The notes: generated by a model not told the origin, from the letters alone. Positions 36,384 through 45,770 are shown, counted from the stretch's first letter. The stretch is DNA of 64,000 bases from Emticicia soli (GCF_037860775.1 NZ_JBBEWC010000001.1:612207-676206), one strand, 5' to 3'. A program made the numbers and translations.

Positions 36384-38105
36384 ATGGAAGAAATATTAAT
36401 CCCTCAGAGAAAAGCCCGTAAGTTTATAGGAGAAGAATTTTCGCTGACCTCATGGAAAGAAGTTCAGCCTTTATACGAAAATCTGGTTAGTCGCTCTATC
36501 AACAATGTGCAGGATTTACGCCAATGGTTTATCGACCGCAGCGAATTGGAATCATACTTGTCAGAAAACATGGCATGGCGTTATATAAAAATGACTTGTG
36601 ATACTGCCAGCGAAGAAAATCAAAAAAACTATCAGTTTTTTGTTGAAGAAATTCAACCACAATTATCGGCCTATAACGACCAACTGAATAAAAAAGCTTT
36701 AGAAAGCCCATATTTAGATGCACTTGAAGACAAAGGCTTTGATATTACGATTCGGGGAATGAAAAAGGCGGTAGAGATTTTCCGTGAAGAGAATATTCCG
36801 CTCGAAACACAGGTGCAAACCAAGCAAACCGAATATCAGGCAATTACGGCCGCAATGACTGTAAACATCAACGGTCAGGAAATTACCTTACCAAAAGCAG
36901 GTGATTTGTTGCAGTCGCCGGATAGAGCTGTGAGGGAAGACGCATGGACAAAGATTTCGGAACGCCGTTATCTGGAGCATGAAAAACTTGACAATTTGTT
37001 TAATGAGTTAAGGGATTTACGACACCAGATTGCTACAAATGCCGGTTTTGCCAATTTCAGAGATTATATGTTTGCCGCTATGGGGCGTTTTGATTATACG
37101 CCGCAAGACTGCTTTAATTTTCATGAAGCTGTTGCCGAAACTGTTGTGCCTTTGGTAGACAAAATGGCAAAAGAACGAAAAGAAAAGCTAAAAGTAGACG
37201 AGCTTCGCCCGTGGGATTTGAAGGTGGATGTGGACGGCAAACCTGCTTTGAAACCGTTCTCGGACGGAGAAAATCTTTTGGATAAAACTGTACAATGTTT
37301 CACAAATATAGATGCCCGTTTGGCAAACTATATCCGTATTATGCGTACAATGGGTCATTTTGACGTGGAATCTCGTGTAGGCAAAGCACCGGGAGGATAT
37401 AATTATCCGTTGGAAGAAATAGGTGTACCTTTTATTTTTATGAATGCAACATCGAGCCTTCGTGATGTGGTTACGATGGTGCACGAAGGTGGACATGCCA
37501 TACACTCTTTCGAAATCAGAGATTTACCTTTGAATAGTTTCCGAAGCACACCATCAGAAGTAGCCGAATTGGCTTCGATGTCGATGGAGTTGATTTCAAT
37601 GGAGCATTGGGGGGTGTTTTTTGATGATGAAGAAGACCTGAAACGTGCAAAAGTTGAGCATCTGGAAGATATTCTGGAAGTATTGCCCTGGATTGCCACC
37701 ATCGATAAATTTCAACATTGGATTTACGAAAACCCTACGCACAGCGTAGAAGAGCGTCAGGAAGCATGGTTGAAAATCTATGAATTGTTCTCTGATTCGG
37801 TTACAAACTGGAAAGGCTTTGAGCGTTTCAAAAAATATGTATGGCAACGCCAGTTACACGTTTTTGAAGTGCCATTTTACTATATCGAATACGGCATGGC
37901 GCAGCTAGGGGCTATTAGCGTATGGCGTAATTATAAACAAGATACGCAAAAAGGACTCGACGGTTATCTGAACGCCCTTAGACTTGGCTACACAGCCCCG
38001 ATTGGTAAAATCTACGAAGCAGCCAATGTGAAGTTTGATTTCTCGAAAGAATACATTGCCGAACTAATGGCATTTGTAGAAAGCGAATTAGAAAAGCTGA
38101 AATAA
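36384..38105 (+). CDS. pepF: M3-family oligoendopeptidase (PepF-like)
   Basis: A cytoplasmic zinc metallopeptidase of 573 residues that trims short peptides. The zinc motif HEGGH is at residues 367-371 with Glu368 as base; Glu395 in SEVAELAS is the likely third ligand. The N-terminal half is helical, as in the family, and the C-terminal segment FYYIEYGMAQLGAISVW near 493 is typical of PepF/M3 peptidases. The start at ATG 36384 is preferred because the promoter lies inside the longer frame. It ends before a strong terminator. Confidence 0.92.
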   Translation: MEEILIPQRKARKFIGEEFSLTSWKEVQPLYENLVSRSINNVQDLRQWFIDRSELESYLSENMAWRYIKMTCDTASEENQKNYQFFVEEIQPQLSAYNDQLNKKALESPYLDALEDKGFDITIRGMKKAVEIFREENIPLETQVQTKQTEYQAITAAMTVNINGQEITLPKAGDLLQSPDRAVREDAWTKISERRYLEHEKLDNLFNELRDLRHQIATNAGFANFRDYMFAAMGRFDYTPQDCFNFHEAVAETVVPLVDKMAKERKEKLKVDELRPWDLKVDVDGKPALKPFSDGENLLDKTVQCFTNIDARLANYIRIMRTMGHFDVESRVGKAPGGYNYPLEEIGVPFIFMNATSSLRDVVTMVHEGGHAIHSFEIRDLPLNSFRSTPSEVAELASMSMELISMEHWGVFFDDEEDLKRAKVEHLEDILEVLPWIATIDKFQHWIYENPTHSVEERQEAWLKIYELFSDSVTNWKGFERFKKYVWQRQLHVFEVPFYYIEYGMAQLGAISVWRNYKQDTQKGLDGYLNALRLGYTAPIGKIYEAANVKFDFSKEYIAELMAFVESELEKLK

Positions 38106-38129
38106 TAAATTCAAGCATATTAAGCCGAT

Positions 38130-38175
38130 AAGCCCTTGTAAAGACGCCAGAAAAGCCGTTTTACAAGGGCTTTTA
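38130..38175 (+). terminator. Terminator of the oligopeptidase gene
   Basis: AAGCCCTTGTAAA (38130-38142) pairs with TTTACAAGGGCTT (38160-38172), loop 17 nt, then T-rich. Confidence 0.8.
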
Positions 38176-38239
38176 TTGATATAGTGGGCAAAGGCACATT
38201 TTTTAAAACCGAAGGATGTATTAGCCAATACGCAAAAAA

Positions 38240-38267
38240 AGAAAGCCGATAATGACATCGGCTTTCT
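38240..38267 (-). terminator. Terminator of hemA
   Basis: AGAAAGCCGAT (38240-38250) pairs with ATCGGCTTTCT (38257-38267). On the minus strand it is followed by a T run (the A run at 38234-38240). It is 24 bp past the hemA stop. Confidence 0.85.
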
Positions 38268-38291
38268 ATAAGAAAATATATGCAAGGATTG

Positions 38292-39548
38292 TTATACTGC
38301 TTGTTTTTCAAGATTGAATAAGTCGTTTAAGACATCAATCAATGTTTCGGCTTCTCCACGTTTACAAGCTGCTTTTAGTTGCAATACAGGTAGTTTAATT
38401 ACCTTTTGCATCATGCTTGCTGTAATTTTTTCCATTTTCTCTGCTTCTTCTGCCGATAACTCTTTTACAAAGCGAGCCATTTCTTCTTTTCTGATTTGTT
38501 CCAAGGCACCTTTCAGTTTCTGAATAGTTGGCGAAACAATCATTTCCTGCGACCAGTTGTTAAACTCAACCAAAGCACTGGCAATAATGCTGCGTACTTG
38601 TGGCACAGAATCCATACGGCGTTGAAGGGCTTCATTAGCACGGCGTTGGATTTCATCTAAGTCGTATGAAACAATACCTGCAAGTTCCTCAACGTCAGGG
38701 CTGATACTACGAGGTACCGAGAGATCGATTAAATATTTAACAGCAAGCGATTTTCTCTTAAGTGATTGTTTTGTAATCAGAGGCTCTTCTACACGTACCG
38801 ATGAAATCACAATGTCAGCCTCTAAAATCTGCTCATGAACTGTCTGGAAATCAGAAACTGTAAAACCTAACTCTTGTGCCAATACCTCTGCTTTTGCAGC
38901 AGTACGGTTAGTGATAGTTATATTCTGATAATTTTTGTCAGCCAAAGTTCTACAAACATCTTCGCCAATTTCGCCTAAGCCAACTACTAAAATTTTAGGA
39001 TTTGCAAGCAAAGGCAAGAAACTCTCTAGTACTTCAACAGTTGCATAAGAAGTAGACGCAGCTCCGTCTCTGAATCCAGTTTCTTGTACTACTCTTTTAT
39101 TGGTAAAGAAAATAGTGTGTAACAAGCGATGTAAGAATGGCCCGGCCATTTGCATATCAGCCGACCATTGGTAGGCGTGTTTTACCTGATTCGGAATCTG
39201 TAAGTCACCTACTACTTGCGAGCGAAGCCCAATGGCTACTTCAAACAAATAATTTACAGCCTCGTTATGGTCGTTGATAAAATCAAAATATGGAAGAATC
39301 TCGTTTGAGTTGAGAACTTTTAAACTAGCTAATAAGCGAATGATTTCTTCGCTAATGTTATTTTCCGAATAATAATAAATCTCAGTACGATTGCACGTAG
39401 AGAGTACAAGTGTTTCTGAAACCTCAAATGTTTCACGCATTTTTAGCATCAAATTCTTGCATTCCTCTTCATTAAGTGCAATTTGCTCCCTGATTTGGAG
39501 GGAAGCATTTTTATGAGAAATAGTTATTGCTTTAAAGTATCCGTACAT
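38292..39548 (-). CDS. hemA: Glutamyl-tRNA reductase
   Basis: Reduces glutamyl-tRNA to glutamate-1-semialdehyde, the first step of haem synthesis from glutamate. The 418-residue protein has the catalytic Cys52 in LSTCNRTEIY, the NADPH-binding segment ILVVGLGEIGEDV near 182, and the dimerisation domain from about 310 (ALQRRMDSVPQVRSI). Other hem genes are not adjacent. A 398-bp gap with one -7 box lies upstream. Confidence 0.96.
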   Translation of the reverse strand: MYGYFKAITISHKNASLQIREQIALNEEECKNLMLKMRETFEVSETLVLSTCNRTEIYYYSENNISEEIIRLLASLKVLNSNEILPYFDFINDHNEAVNYLFEVAIGLRSQVVGDLQIPNQVKHAYQWSADMQMAGPFLHRLLHTIFFTNKRVVQETGFRDGAASTSYATVEVLESFLPLLANPKILVVGLGEIGEDVCRTLADKNYQNITITNRTAAKAEVLAQELGFTVSDFQTVHEQILEADIVISSVRVEEPLITKQSLKRKSLAVKYLIDLSVPRSISPDVEELAGIVSYDLDEIQRRANEALQRRMDSVPQVRSIIASALVEFNNWSQEMIVSPTIQKLKGALEQIRKEEMARFVKELSAEEAEKMEKITASMMQKVIKLPVLQLKAACKRGEAETLIDVLNDLFNLEKQAV

Positions 39549-39567
39549 GTCCTTCAGTAATTCTCTG

Positions 39568-39575
39568 CAAATTTA
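39568..39575 (-). promoter_or_regulatory. -7 promoter element of hemA
   Basis: The minus strand reads TAAATTTG, an exact TAnnTTTG, 20 bp upstream of the hemA ATG. Confidence 0.5.
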
Positions 39576-39895
39576 CAGTCAGAAAACTATATGATTGTTA
39601 TGAAAGGTTATGATTTTCGTCAGTTTTAGTAATTTAGAATAGTTCTAAACTTCTATGTGTGTTTCGAGATTTTTCAACTAAGAAAAATACAAAAGTAGAT
39701 TTAGTAAACAACTGTTAGTATCTGATAACACAAAACCAACAGAAACAATTCATATTATCAGCTAATATCAAAGAATATTATCAGTACTGAATTATACAAG
39801 CGCTGATTTGTGTTTTTATACCCTTATAAACGAATAAAAATACATATATTTTACCGAAACAGGTATAAATATAATACATGATTCCCGATGTGCTG
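39576..39895. other. AT-rich divergent intergenic region
   Basis: The gap between hemA (-) and the TlpA-like gene (+) is 398 bp in all. Apart from the two promoters listed, I see no gene, no strong hairpin and no tRNA. The composition is strongly AT-rich. Confidence 0.5.
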
Positions 39896-39925
39896 TTGTC
39901 TAATAGCAGCTAATATTTATCTTTG
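39896..39925 (+). promoter_or_regulatory. Complete Bacteroidota promoter of the TlpA-like lipoprotein gene
   Basis: TTG at 39896-39898 and TATCTTTG at 39918-39925 are separated by 19 bp, the expected -33/-7 spacing. The ATG at 39947 is 21 bp downstream. This is the best-formed single promoter in the window and rules out the TTG start at 39923, which lies inside it. Confidence 0.75.
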
Positions 39926-39946
39926 CTATCAATATCCGAAGAAAAC

Positions 39947-41164
39947 ATGAAAAAACTACTCCTACTATCACTTATTGCTTTAGCTTCTTGTAAAAATTCA
40001 ACCGAGCTCAAAACAGGTGCTTGGCGGGGTACTGTGCAAACCGCAGGCGGCGAGTTACCTTTTGGTTTAGATATACAAAAAGAGGGTGATGGCTATGCTG
40101 TTGTAGTAGTGAATGGTGATGAAAAACTTAAAATGGATAAGGCGTTTATCAAAGATGACTCATTGCATATTCCGATGGAGATTTTTGATTCTGAAATTGT
40201 AGCCAAAATAGATGGTGATAAATTGACAGGTTACTGGAAGAAAATGCGCTCAAATTTCACCTTTCTGAGTTCAGCTTTTGAGGCTGAATATGGCAAGACA
40301 TACCGCTTTGCTGAAGCCACTGATGCTCCTGTATCAACATTAGCCAGCAAATATGAGGTTTTGTTTCTTTCGGGCGATAAACAAGATTCTACTCAATCAG
40401 TAGGCGTTTTTGAGACCAGTGGCACGCAAGTAAAAGGTAGTTTTCTGACTACAACTGGAGATTACCGTTTTCTGGTTGGAGATATTGTTGGCGATAGTCT
40501 GAAACTTTCATGTTTTGATGGCTCTAATGCTTTTCTGTTCAAAGCAAAAATTGACGGCGATAAACTGGCAGGCGGATTCTGGGCTGGCCCAACGGGTTTT
40601 GAATCGTGGACAGCTACTAAAAACGATAGCGCAGAGCTTCCGGATGCAACAAAGCTAACCTACCTGAAAGAAGGCTATAAAACTGTTGATTTTTCGTTTC
40701 CGAATACTGATAACAAAAAGATATCACTCAGCGATGAGGCTTATAAAGGCAAAGTAGTAGTGATTCAGATTCTAGGCTCCTGGTGCCCGAATTGTATGGA
40801 CGAAAGCAAATTCCTGGCACCTTGGTACAAGAAAAACAAAGAAAGAGGTGTTGAAATTGTAGGGTTATCTTACGAGAAAAGTACCGATACCTCATTTGCA
40901 TTCCCTAAAATCAAACGCATGAAAGAACGCTTCGGTATGGATTACGAAGTGTTGCTTGCCGGAACCAATAACAAAGATGAAGCTTCTAAAACCCTGCCGA
41001 TGCTCAACAAAGTGATTGGCTTCCCGACAACGATTTTTATTGATAAAAAAGGACAGGTGCGTGAAATTCACACAGGATTTTCGGGGCCGGGTACAGGGCA
41101 CTATTATGATGAGTTTGTAAGCGATTTTAACCGATTGATAGATAAGCTTCTGGCCGAGAAATAA
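39947..41164 (+). CDS. TlpA/ResA-like thioredoxin-domain lipoprotein
   Basis: A 405-residue lipoprotein (lipobox LASC, Cys15). A beta-rich N-terminal half of about 240 residues, which looks like two repeated lipocalin-like segments (each with GDKLxGxW near 84 and 208), precedes a thioredoxin fold. The redox motif is WCPNC, with Cys280 and Cys283, and the cis-Pro segment is GFPTTIFIDKKGQVREIH near 357. It likely reduces or oxidises disulphides in periplasmic proteins. This N-terminal domain plus TlpA layout is common in Bacteroidota. idi follows 72 bp later. Confidence 0.9.
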   Translation: MKKLLLLSLIALASCKNSTELKTGAWRGTVQTAGGELPFGLDIQKEGDGYAVVVVNGDEKLKMDKAFIKDDSLHIPMEIFDSEIVAKIDGDKLTGYWKKMRSNFTFLSSAFEAEYGKTYRFAEATDAPVSTLASKYEVLFLSGDKQDSTQSVGVFETSGTQVKGSFLTTTGDYRFLVGDIVGDSLKLSCFDGSNAFLFKAKIDGDKLAGGFWAGPTGFESWTATKNDSAELPDATKLTYLKEGYKTVDFSFPNTDNKKISLSDEAYKGKVVVIQILGSWCPNCMDESKFLAPWYKKNKERGVEIVGLSYEKSTDTSFAFPKIKRMKERFGMDYEVLLAGTNNKDEASKTLPMLNKVIGFPTTIFIDKKGQVREIHTGFSGPGTGHYYDEFVSDFNRLIDKLLAEK

Positions 41165-41236
41165 TAGGCAAATGCTATCGCCAAAACATTTGAGATAACT
41201 CAAGCGTTTTAAATATAATTAAGCAAACAGCAATAT

Positions 41237-41782
41237 ATGAGTGTTGATACAACAGAAATAATACTGGTAAACGAATCGGACGAAGAGGTAGGAAGTGGCG
41301 GAAAACTTTGGGTACACCAGCAAGGCTTGTTGCATAGAGCCTTTTCGGTTTTAGTGTTTAATAATAATAATGAGTTATTGATTCACCAACGGGCGATTAA
41401 CAAATATCACTCTGGCGGGCTTTGGACAAATACTTGTTGCGGACACCCCAATGTAGCCGAAGAAATAAAAGCCGCAGCCGAACGCCGTCTGGGTGAAGAA
41501 ATGGGTTTTACCTGCCAACTGGATTATCTCTTCAAATTCCAATATAAAACTAGTTTCGAGAACAACCTTACCGAAAATGAGATAGACCATGTTTTTACTG
41601 GTATCTACAACCATGATTTTGAGGTAAATCCGGCAGAGGTATTGGCTTATAAATGGGTTAGTGTACCTGAGATTATAGACGAAGTAGCAGAAAAGCCGGA
41701 TAATTACACTTTCTGGTTTAAAGAAATTCTGAGGAGCGAAGCCTTTCTAGAATTTGTAGCGCTTAATCATATCTTATTGTAA
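41237..41782 (+). CDS. idi: Isopentenyl-diphosphate delta-isomerase, type I
   Basis: Converts isopentenyl diphosphate to dimethylallyl diphosphate in isoprenoid synthesis. The 181-residue Nudix-fold protein has LHRAFSVLVFNNNNELLIHQR near 34-54, and the catalytic Cys within WTNTCCGHP near 66-74. The conserved acidic Nudix region is AAAERRLGEEMGFTC near 82, and the second catalytic segment is ENEIDHVFTG near 114. The VOC gene begins 23 bp later and may be co-transcribed. Confidence 0.95.
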   Translation: MSVDTTEIILVNESDEEVGSGGKLWVHQQGLLHRAFSVLVFNNNNELLIHQRAINKYHSGGLWTNTCCGHPNVAEEIKAAAERRLGEEMGFTCQLDYLFKFQYKTSFENNLTENEIDHVFTGIYNHDFEVNPAEVLAYKWVSVPEIIDEVAEKPDNYTFWFKEILRSEAFLEFVALNHILL

Positions 41783-41805
41783 AATCTATATAAACGCTAT
41801 CGTTT

Positions 41806-42192
41806 ATGGAAAAACGTGTAATAGGTATAGGTGGTATCTTTTTCAAATCGGAAGATAATGCTGCCTTGAAAGACTGGTATAATAAGCATTTAGGCATTGA
41901 GTCAGAATCTTGGGGAAGCGTATTTGAGTGGCGGAGAAAAGATAATCCTGATGATGTTACTCATACTGCCTGGAGCCCCTTTAAGAAAGATTCTGCTTAT
42001 TTTGAACCAGGCAAAAAAGATTTCATGGTGAATTATCAGGTCGAAAACCTGCATGAATTAATGGCTGCTCTGAAAGAAGAAGGAGTAGAAGTAGTTGGCG
42101 AAATAGAAGAATCAGAGTTTGGCAAGTTTGGTTGGATACTCGACCCCGAAGGAAATAAAATAGAACTTTGGGAACCTCCAAAAAATATTTAG
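41806..42192 (+). CDS. VOC-family (glyoxalase-fold) protein
   Basis: A 128-residue vicinal-oxygen-chelate protein. Features are an N-terminal GIGGIFFKSEDNAALKDWYNKHLGI, a central MVNYQVENLHELMAALKEEG, and the C-terminal GWILDPEGNKIELWEPP, which carries the typical metal-binding Glu. One of the usual N-terminal His ligands is not obvious, so the enzyme activity is uncertain. It may be a dioxygenase, a glyoxalase or a resistance protein. Confidence 0.85.
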   Translation: MEKRVIGIGGIFFKSEDNAALKDWYNKHLGIESESWGSVFEWRRKDNPDDVTHTAWSPFKKDSAYFEPGKKDFMVNYQVENLHELMAALKEEGVEVVGEIEESEFGKFGWILDPEGNKIELWEPPKNI

Positions 42193-42210
42193 TCCTTTCA
42201 ATAATTATTG

Positions 42211-42218
42211 TATTTTTG
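42211..42218 (+). promoter_or_regulatory. -7 promoter element of the cyclophilin gene
   Basis: TATTTTTG matches TAnnTTTG, 22 bp before the ATG at 42241. It lies within the longer frame that starts with TTG at 42208 and so excludes it. Confidence 0.5.
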
Positions 42219-42240
42219 TGCTTCTATTCTCAATAAAAGC

Positions 42241-42942
42241 ATGAAAAAAAGCCTGTTTATTATTTGTTTTTTAGCCATTACTTCGGCAACTTTTGCTCAA
42301 AAGAAATCTAAAAAAGATTATCTGATTACTCTCAAAACTACCCACGGAACCATGCACATGGTTTTGTTTGATGATACCCCCCTTCACAAAGCAAATTTCA
42401 TAAAATTAGTAGATAAGAAGTTTTTCGATAGCCTGTTGTTTCATAGGGTGATAGATGGCTTTATGATTCAGGGTGGAGACCCTAACTCGAGAAATGCAAA
42501 GCCGGGTGAAAGCCTGGGGCATGGTGGCGGAGACATGGAGCGCATACCTTATGAGTTTACTTCAAAGCATGTACACAAAAAAGGTGCATTAGCCGCTGCC
42601 CGTGACAACAACCCTGAGAAAAAATCGAGTGCTTGTCAGTTTTATATTGTGCAAGGCAAAAAAATGACCGACGAAGAGCTAAGCGTAGTTGCAAGCCGCA
42701 ATCACATGGACTATACCAACGAACAACGTGCCGATTATATAGGCATTGGTGGTACACCACGCCTGGATAATAACTATACTGTTTTTGGCGAGGTTATTGA
42801 TAATATTGGGGTAATAGATAGCATAGCTACCCAAGCAAGAGACGCCGCCGACCGCCCATTGAAGGATGTAAAAATGGCCATGACGGTAAAGAAAATGAAG
42901 AAGAAAAAAATAACAAAACTATACGGTTATAAATACCAGTAA
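42241..42942 (+). CDS. Exported cyclophilin-type peptidyl-prolyl isomerase
   Basis: A 233-residue PPIase with a signal peptide (MKKSLFIICFLAITSATFAQ, mature from about 21), so it helps proteins fold in the periplasm. Cyclophilin motifs: FHRVIDGFMIQGGDP near 67-81 and FYIVQGKK near 136. There is a roughly 40-residue insert between the two last motifs (about 140-178, rich in charged residues). It ends in a Lys-rich tail (KKMKKKKITK). The start at ATG 42241 is set by the signal peptide and promoter. Confidence 0.93.
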   Translation: MKKSLFIICFLAITSATFAQKKSKKDYLITLKTTHGTMHMVLFDDTPLHKANFIKLVDKKFFDSLLFHRVIDGFMIQGGDPNSRNAKPGESLGHGGGDMERIPYEFTSKHVHKKGALAAARDNNPEKKSSACQFYIVQGKKMTDEELSVVASRNHMDYTNEQRADYIGIGGTPRLDNNYTVFGEVIDNIGVIDSIATQARDAADRPLKDVKMAMTVKKMKKKKITKLYGYKYQ

Positions 42943-43017
42943 GACTTACTATAATTTTTTTTAAATAAATAACTTTCCTCATTAATTCAGTATAAACGAC
43001 TCTATATCTTAGATAAT

Positions 43018-43926
43018 ATGAAAAAGATTTTAATTACAGGCTCAAACGGTTTGTTAGGTCAGAAATTAGTAGAATTACTCATAAAAACCAATACCCACGA
43101 GGTAATAGCCACAGCAAGGGGCGAAAACCGCCTGCCGTTTAAAGATGGCTATACTTATGCTGCTATGGATATTACCGATAAAGCTCAGGTGCAAGAAGTA
43201 ATAGACCAGCTAAAACCTACTGTAATTATCAACACCGCAGCTATGACCAATGTGGATATGTGCGAAACTGCTAAAGATGACTGCTGGAAACAAAATGTAA
43301 ATGCGGTTGAGTATCTGGTTGAGGCTGCTGAGCGAAACAATAGTTTCTTGCTGCACGTATCTACCGATTTTATTTTTGACGGTAAAAGTGGCCCGTATAA
43401 AGAAGATGCCGAGGCAAATCCAATCAGTTTTTATGGTTGGAGCAAATACGCTGCCGAAAAAATAGTTAACAATAGCAATATCCGTTGGGCAATTGCCCGT
43501 ACTGTTCTGGTATATGGGATTGCACACGATATGAGCCGCACAAATATTATTTTGTGGGTTAAGAAATCGTTGGAAGACGGTAAAAACATAAAAGTTGTAA
43601 CTGACCAGTGGCGCACACCTACATTGGCCGAAGATTTAGCCAAAGGTTGTGCTTTAATAGCAGAACAAGAAGCTGAGGGAGTATTTAATATTTCGGGTAA
43701 AGATTTTCTGACACCTTATGAAATGGCGATTATGACTGCCGACTACTTTAATCTGGATAAATCATTAATCTCAAAGGCCGACTCCACAACATTCTCGCAA
43801 CCTGCCAAGCGTCCTGCCCGCACAGGATTTGATTTGAGTAAGTCACGAGAGGTATTAGGTTATGAACCTGTGAGCTTTACTGAAGGTATTGGTATTCTGG
43901 CCGAACAAATAAGCGTAGGTGCTTAA
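43018..43926 (+). CDS. RmlD-like SDR oxidoreductase (dTDP-4-dehydrorhamnose reductase family)
   Basis: A 302-residue extended short-chain dehydrogenase. The NAD(P) loop GSNGLLGQKLV is at residues 8-18 and the active-site YxxxK is YGWSKYAAEK, with Tyr near 141. The STDFIFDGKSGPYKEDA segment near 117 is typical of RmlD. A role in making a deoxysugar for surface polysaccharide is likely, but no other rml genes are near, so the substrate is uncertain. It converges on nadD with a 6-bp gap. Confidence 0.88.
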   Translation: MKKILITGSNGLLGQKLVELLIKTNTHEVIATARGENRLPFKDGYTYAAMDITDKAQVQEVIDQLKPTVIINTAAMTNVDMCETAKDDCWKQNVNAVEYLVEAAERNNSFLLHVSTDFIFDGKSGPYKEDAEANPISFYGWSKYAAEKIVNNSNIRWAIARTVLVYGIAHDMSRTNIILWVKKSLEDGKNIKVVTDQWRTPTLAEDLAKGCALIAEQEAEGVFNISGKDFLTPYEMAIMTADYFNLDKSLISKADSTTFSQPAKRPARTGFDLSKSREVLGYEPVSFTEGIGILAEQISVGA

Positions 43927-43932
43927 TCTTAA

Positions 43933-44505
43933 TCAGAGATAAAATTTTTTCCAGCGGATATATTCTTCTACAATGTCGCTTACCATATACCGGATAGGCT
44001 TACCGGCCTTGATGCTGTTGCGGATAAATGTAGCTGAAATATCGAGCAAAGGCGCCTCAATAAATTTTACTTTGGGGTGCTCTTTAAACTGATGTGCAGG
44101 AGTATTGGGGCGTGGATACACATAAAGCTCATAATACTCCAGAATTTTATCGTAGTTTTTCCAGTTTTCAAACTGTACCAGATTGTCTTCGCCCATAATC
44201 AGCTTAAACTCATGCGTCGGGTGGCGTTCTGCCAGCTTTGTAAGCGTATCTATTGTATAGCTGGGTTTAGGCATCGAAAACTCAATATCGCTTGCTTTCA
44301 ATCGGTAGTTATCCGAAATCGCTTTTTCTACCATTGTCAGTCGGTCAAATTCATGTAGCAAGCCCTTGTTCTTTTTAAAGGGGTTCTGCGGCGACACTAT
44401 AAACCATACCTGTTCCAGGTCGGTAGTATATGCCATCGTGTTAGCAATAATCAGATGCCCTACATGAATAGGGTTAAACGAGCCAAAAAACAAACCAATC
44501 TTCAT
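43933..44505 (-). CDS. nadD: Nicotinate-nucleotide adenylyltransferase
   Basis: Adenylates nicotinate mononucleotide in NAD synthesis. The start is ATG at 44505 (MKIGLFFGSF), giving 190 residues; a GTG ten codons upstream is inside a -7 box. The nucleotidyltransferase motif GSFNPIHVGH is at residues 8-17, and the C-terminal ISATFIRNSIKAGK near 160 is the second family signature. The dinucleotide-related segment SPQNPFKK near 41 is also typical. Confidence 0.95.
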   Translation of the reverse strand: MKIGLFFGSFNPIHVGHLIIANTMAYTTDLEQVWFIVSPQNPFKKNKGLLHEFDRLTMVEKAISDNYRLKASDIEFSMPKPSYTIDTLTKLAERHPTHEFKLIMGEDNLVQFENWKNYDKILEYYELYVYPRPNTPAHQFKEHPKVKFIEAPLLDISATFIRNSIKAGKPIRYMVSDIVEEYIRWKKFYL

Positions 44506-44534
44506 AAAATATCCCAGAAATTTCTTACAAAGCA

Positions 44535-44542
44535 CAAATATA
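44535..44542 (-). promoter_or_regulatory. -7 promoter element of nadD
   Basis: The minus strand reads TATATTTG, an exact TAnnTTTG, 30 bp upstream of the ATG at 44505. Confidence 0.55.
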
Positions 44543-44550
44543 CAGGAAAT

Positions 44551-44593
44551 AAAAAAACGTCGGACATTCTTTAGAAAGAACGGCCGACGTTTT
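44551..44593 (-). terminator. Terminator of the Gfo/Idh/MocA gene
   Basis: AAAACGTCGG (44554-44563) pairs with CCGACGTTTT (44584-44593). An inner hairpin TTCTTT/AAAGAA (44567-44580) fills the loop. The minus strand ends in a T run, suiting the gene at 44612-45757. Confidence 0.85.
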
Positions 44594-44611
44594 AAAATCT
44601 ATACAACAGAA

Positions 44612-45757
44612 TTATACTGTTACCCACGCTTGTTTACGGTGACTTTCTATGATTCTCTCACAGATAATCAATTCACGTAAGCCATCGGCAAATGTCGGGA
44701 ACGTTGGGTTCTCTGGTTGTTTGCCTTCTGCAATGGCAGCATATACTTCTTTGAATAATTGTTTCGATGTATCAGGGAAGCCCTCGTTGTGGCCACCAGG
44801 GAAGCTGATTAAGCTCTGTGCTTCACGGTAGAATAATGATGGATCTTTTAATAATACCTGGTTTGCACCATCACGTTTACCAATCCACATTTCGTTTGGT
44901 TTTTCAGAACACCATTCGAAATTGGCTTTTGAGCCAGAAATTTCAAGGTTCAAACGGTTTTTACGACCCGCCGAAACCTGGCTTACGGTTACGCTTCCTT
45001 TATTTCCGTTATCAAATCTCAACAATACGTTGGCGTGGTCTTCGGTATTGATAGGTACTTCCTGGTAGTCAGAAGCCTGTAACATTTTGCCTGAGTAAGT
45101 TTCAATGGCTTTTAATGGTTTCAGACGAGTTTTGTGAACTGTCGAGAAATCGGCCATAACCTCAGTGATTTTCAAGCCTGTAATATACTCGGTAACATCA
45201 AGCAAGTGTGAGCCAATATCAGCAATTGCTCTTGAATCGCCCGATTTATCGGGCTCCAAACGCCAGTTGTAATCTGTTTGGTAGAATAACCAATCTTGTA
45301 GGTAAGAACCTAAGATTGAGTAGATTTCGCCTAGGTCGCCTTTTTCACGCATGGTTTTCATTTGGCGTACCAATGGGTAGTATCTCAGATTGAAGTGTAC
45401 CGCGTTTACCAGTCCTGTTTCAGCAGCAATTTTTACTAATTCTTCCGCCTCTTCAATTTTAGTAGCCAAAGGTTTTTCGCAAACTACGTGTTTGCCAGCT
45501 AATAAAGCAGCTTTAGATTGAGAGTAGTGCAAGAAGTTTGGTGTACAGATGTGTATACACTCTATGTCTTCTTGTTTCAATAAATCTTCAAAAATATAAG
45601 CTCTTTCAATGCCTAAGCTGGCAGCCTTTTCGGTTGCCAAATCAATGTTGGCTTCGCAAAGTGCGGCCACTTCTACATTTGGTAAGCGGCGTAGGGCTTC
45701 TATGTGAGCTGGCCCGATAAAACCCGTTCCAACAACGGCAACTTTAATTTTTTTCAT
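44612..45757 (-). CDS. Gfo/Idh/MocA-family oxidoreductase
   Basis: A 381-residue NAD(P)-dependent sugar or inositol dehydrogenase-like enzyme. The Rossmann motif GTGFIGPAHIEAL is at residues 10-22, and the family motif CEKPLATKIEEAE is near 94. The second-domain active-site region NLRYYPLVRQM is near 124, with a DIGSHLLDV segment near 181. The substrate is unknown. A GntR/UTRA regulator lies just upstream on the same strand, which suggests sugar-responsive control. Confidence 0.92.
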   Translation of the reverse strand: MKKIKVAVVGTGFIGPAHIEALRRLPNVEVAALCEANIDLATEKAASLGIERAYIFEDLLKQEDIECIHICTPNFLHYSQSKAALLAGKHVVCEKPLATKIEEAEELVKIAAETGLVNAVHFNLRYYPLVRQMKTMREKGDLGEIYSILGSYLQDWLFYQTDYNWRLEPDKSGDSRAIADIGSHLLDVTEYITGLKITEVMADFSTVHKTRLKPLKAIETYSGKMLQASDYQEVPINTEDHANVLLRFDNGNKGSVTVSQVSAGRKNRLNLEISGSKANFEWCSEKPNEMWIGKRDGANQVLLKDPSLFYREAQSLISFPGGHNEGFPDTSKQLFKEVYAAIAEGKQPENPTFPTFADGLRELIICERIIESHRKQAWVTV

Positions 45758-45770
45758 AGTTGAATAAAAC

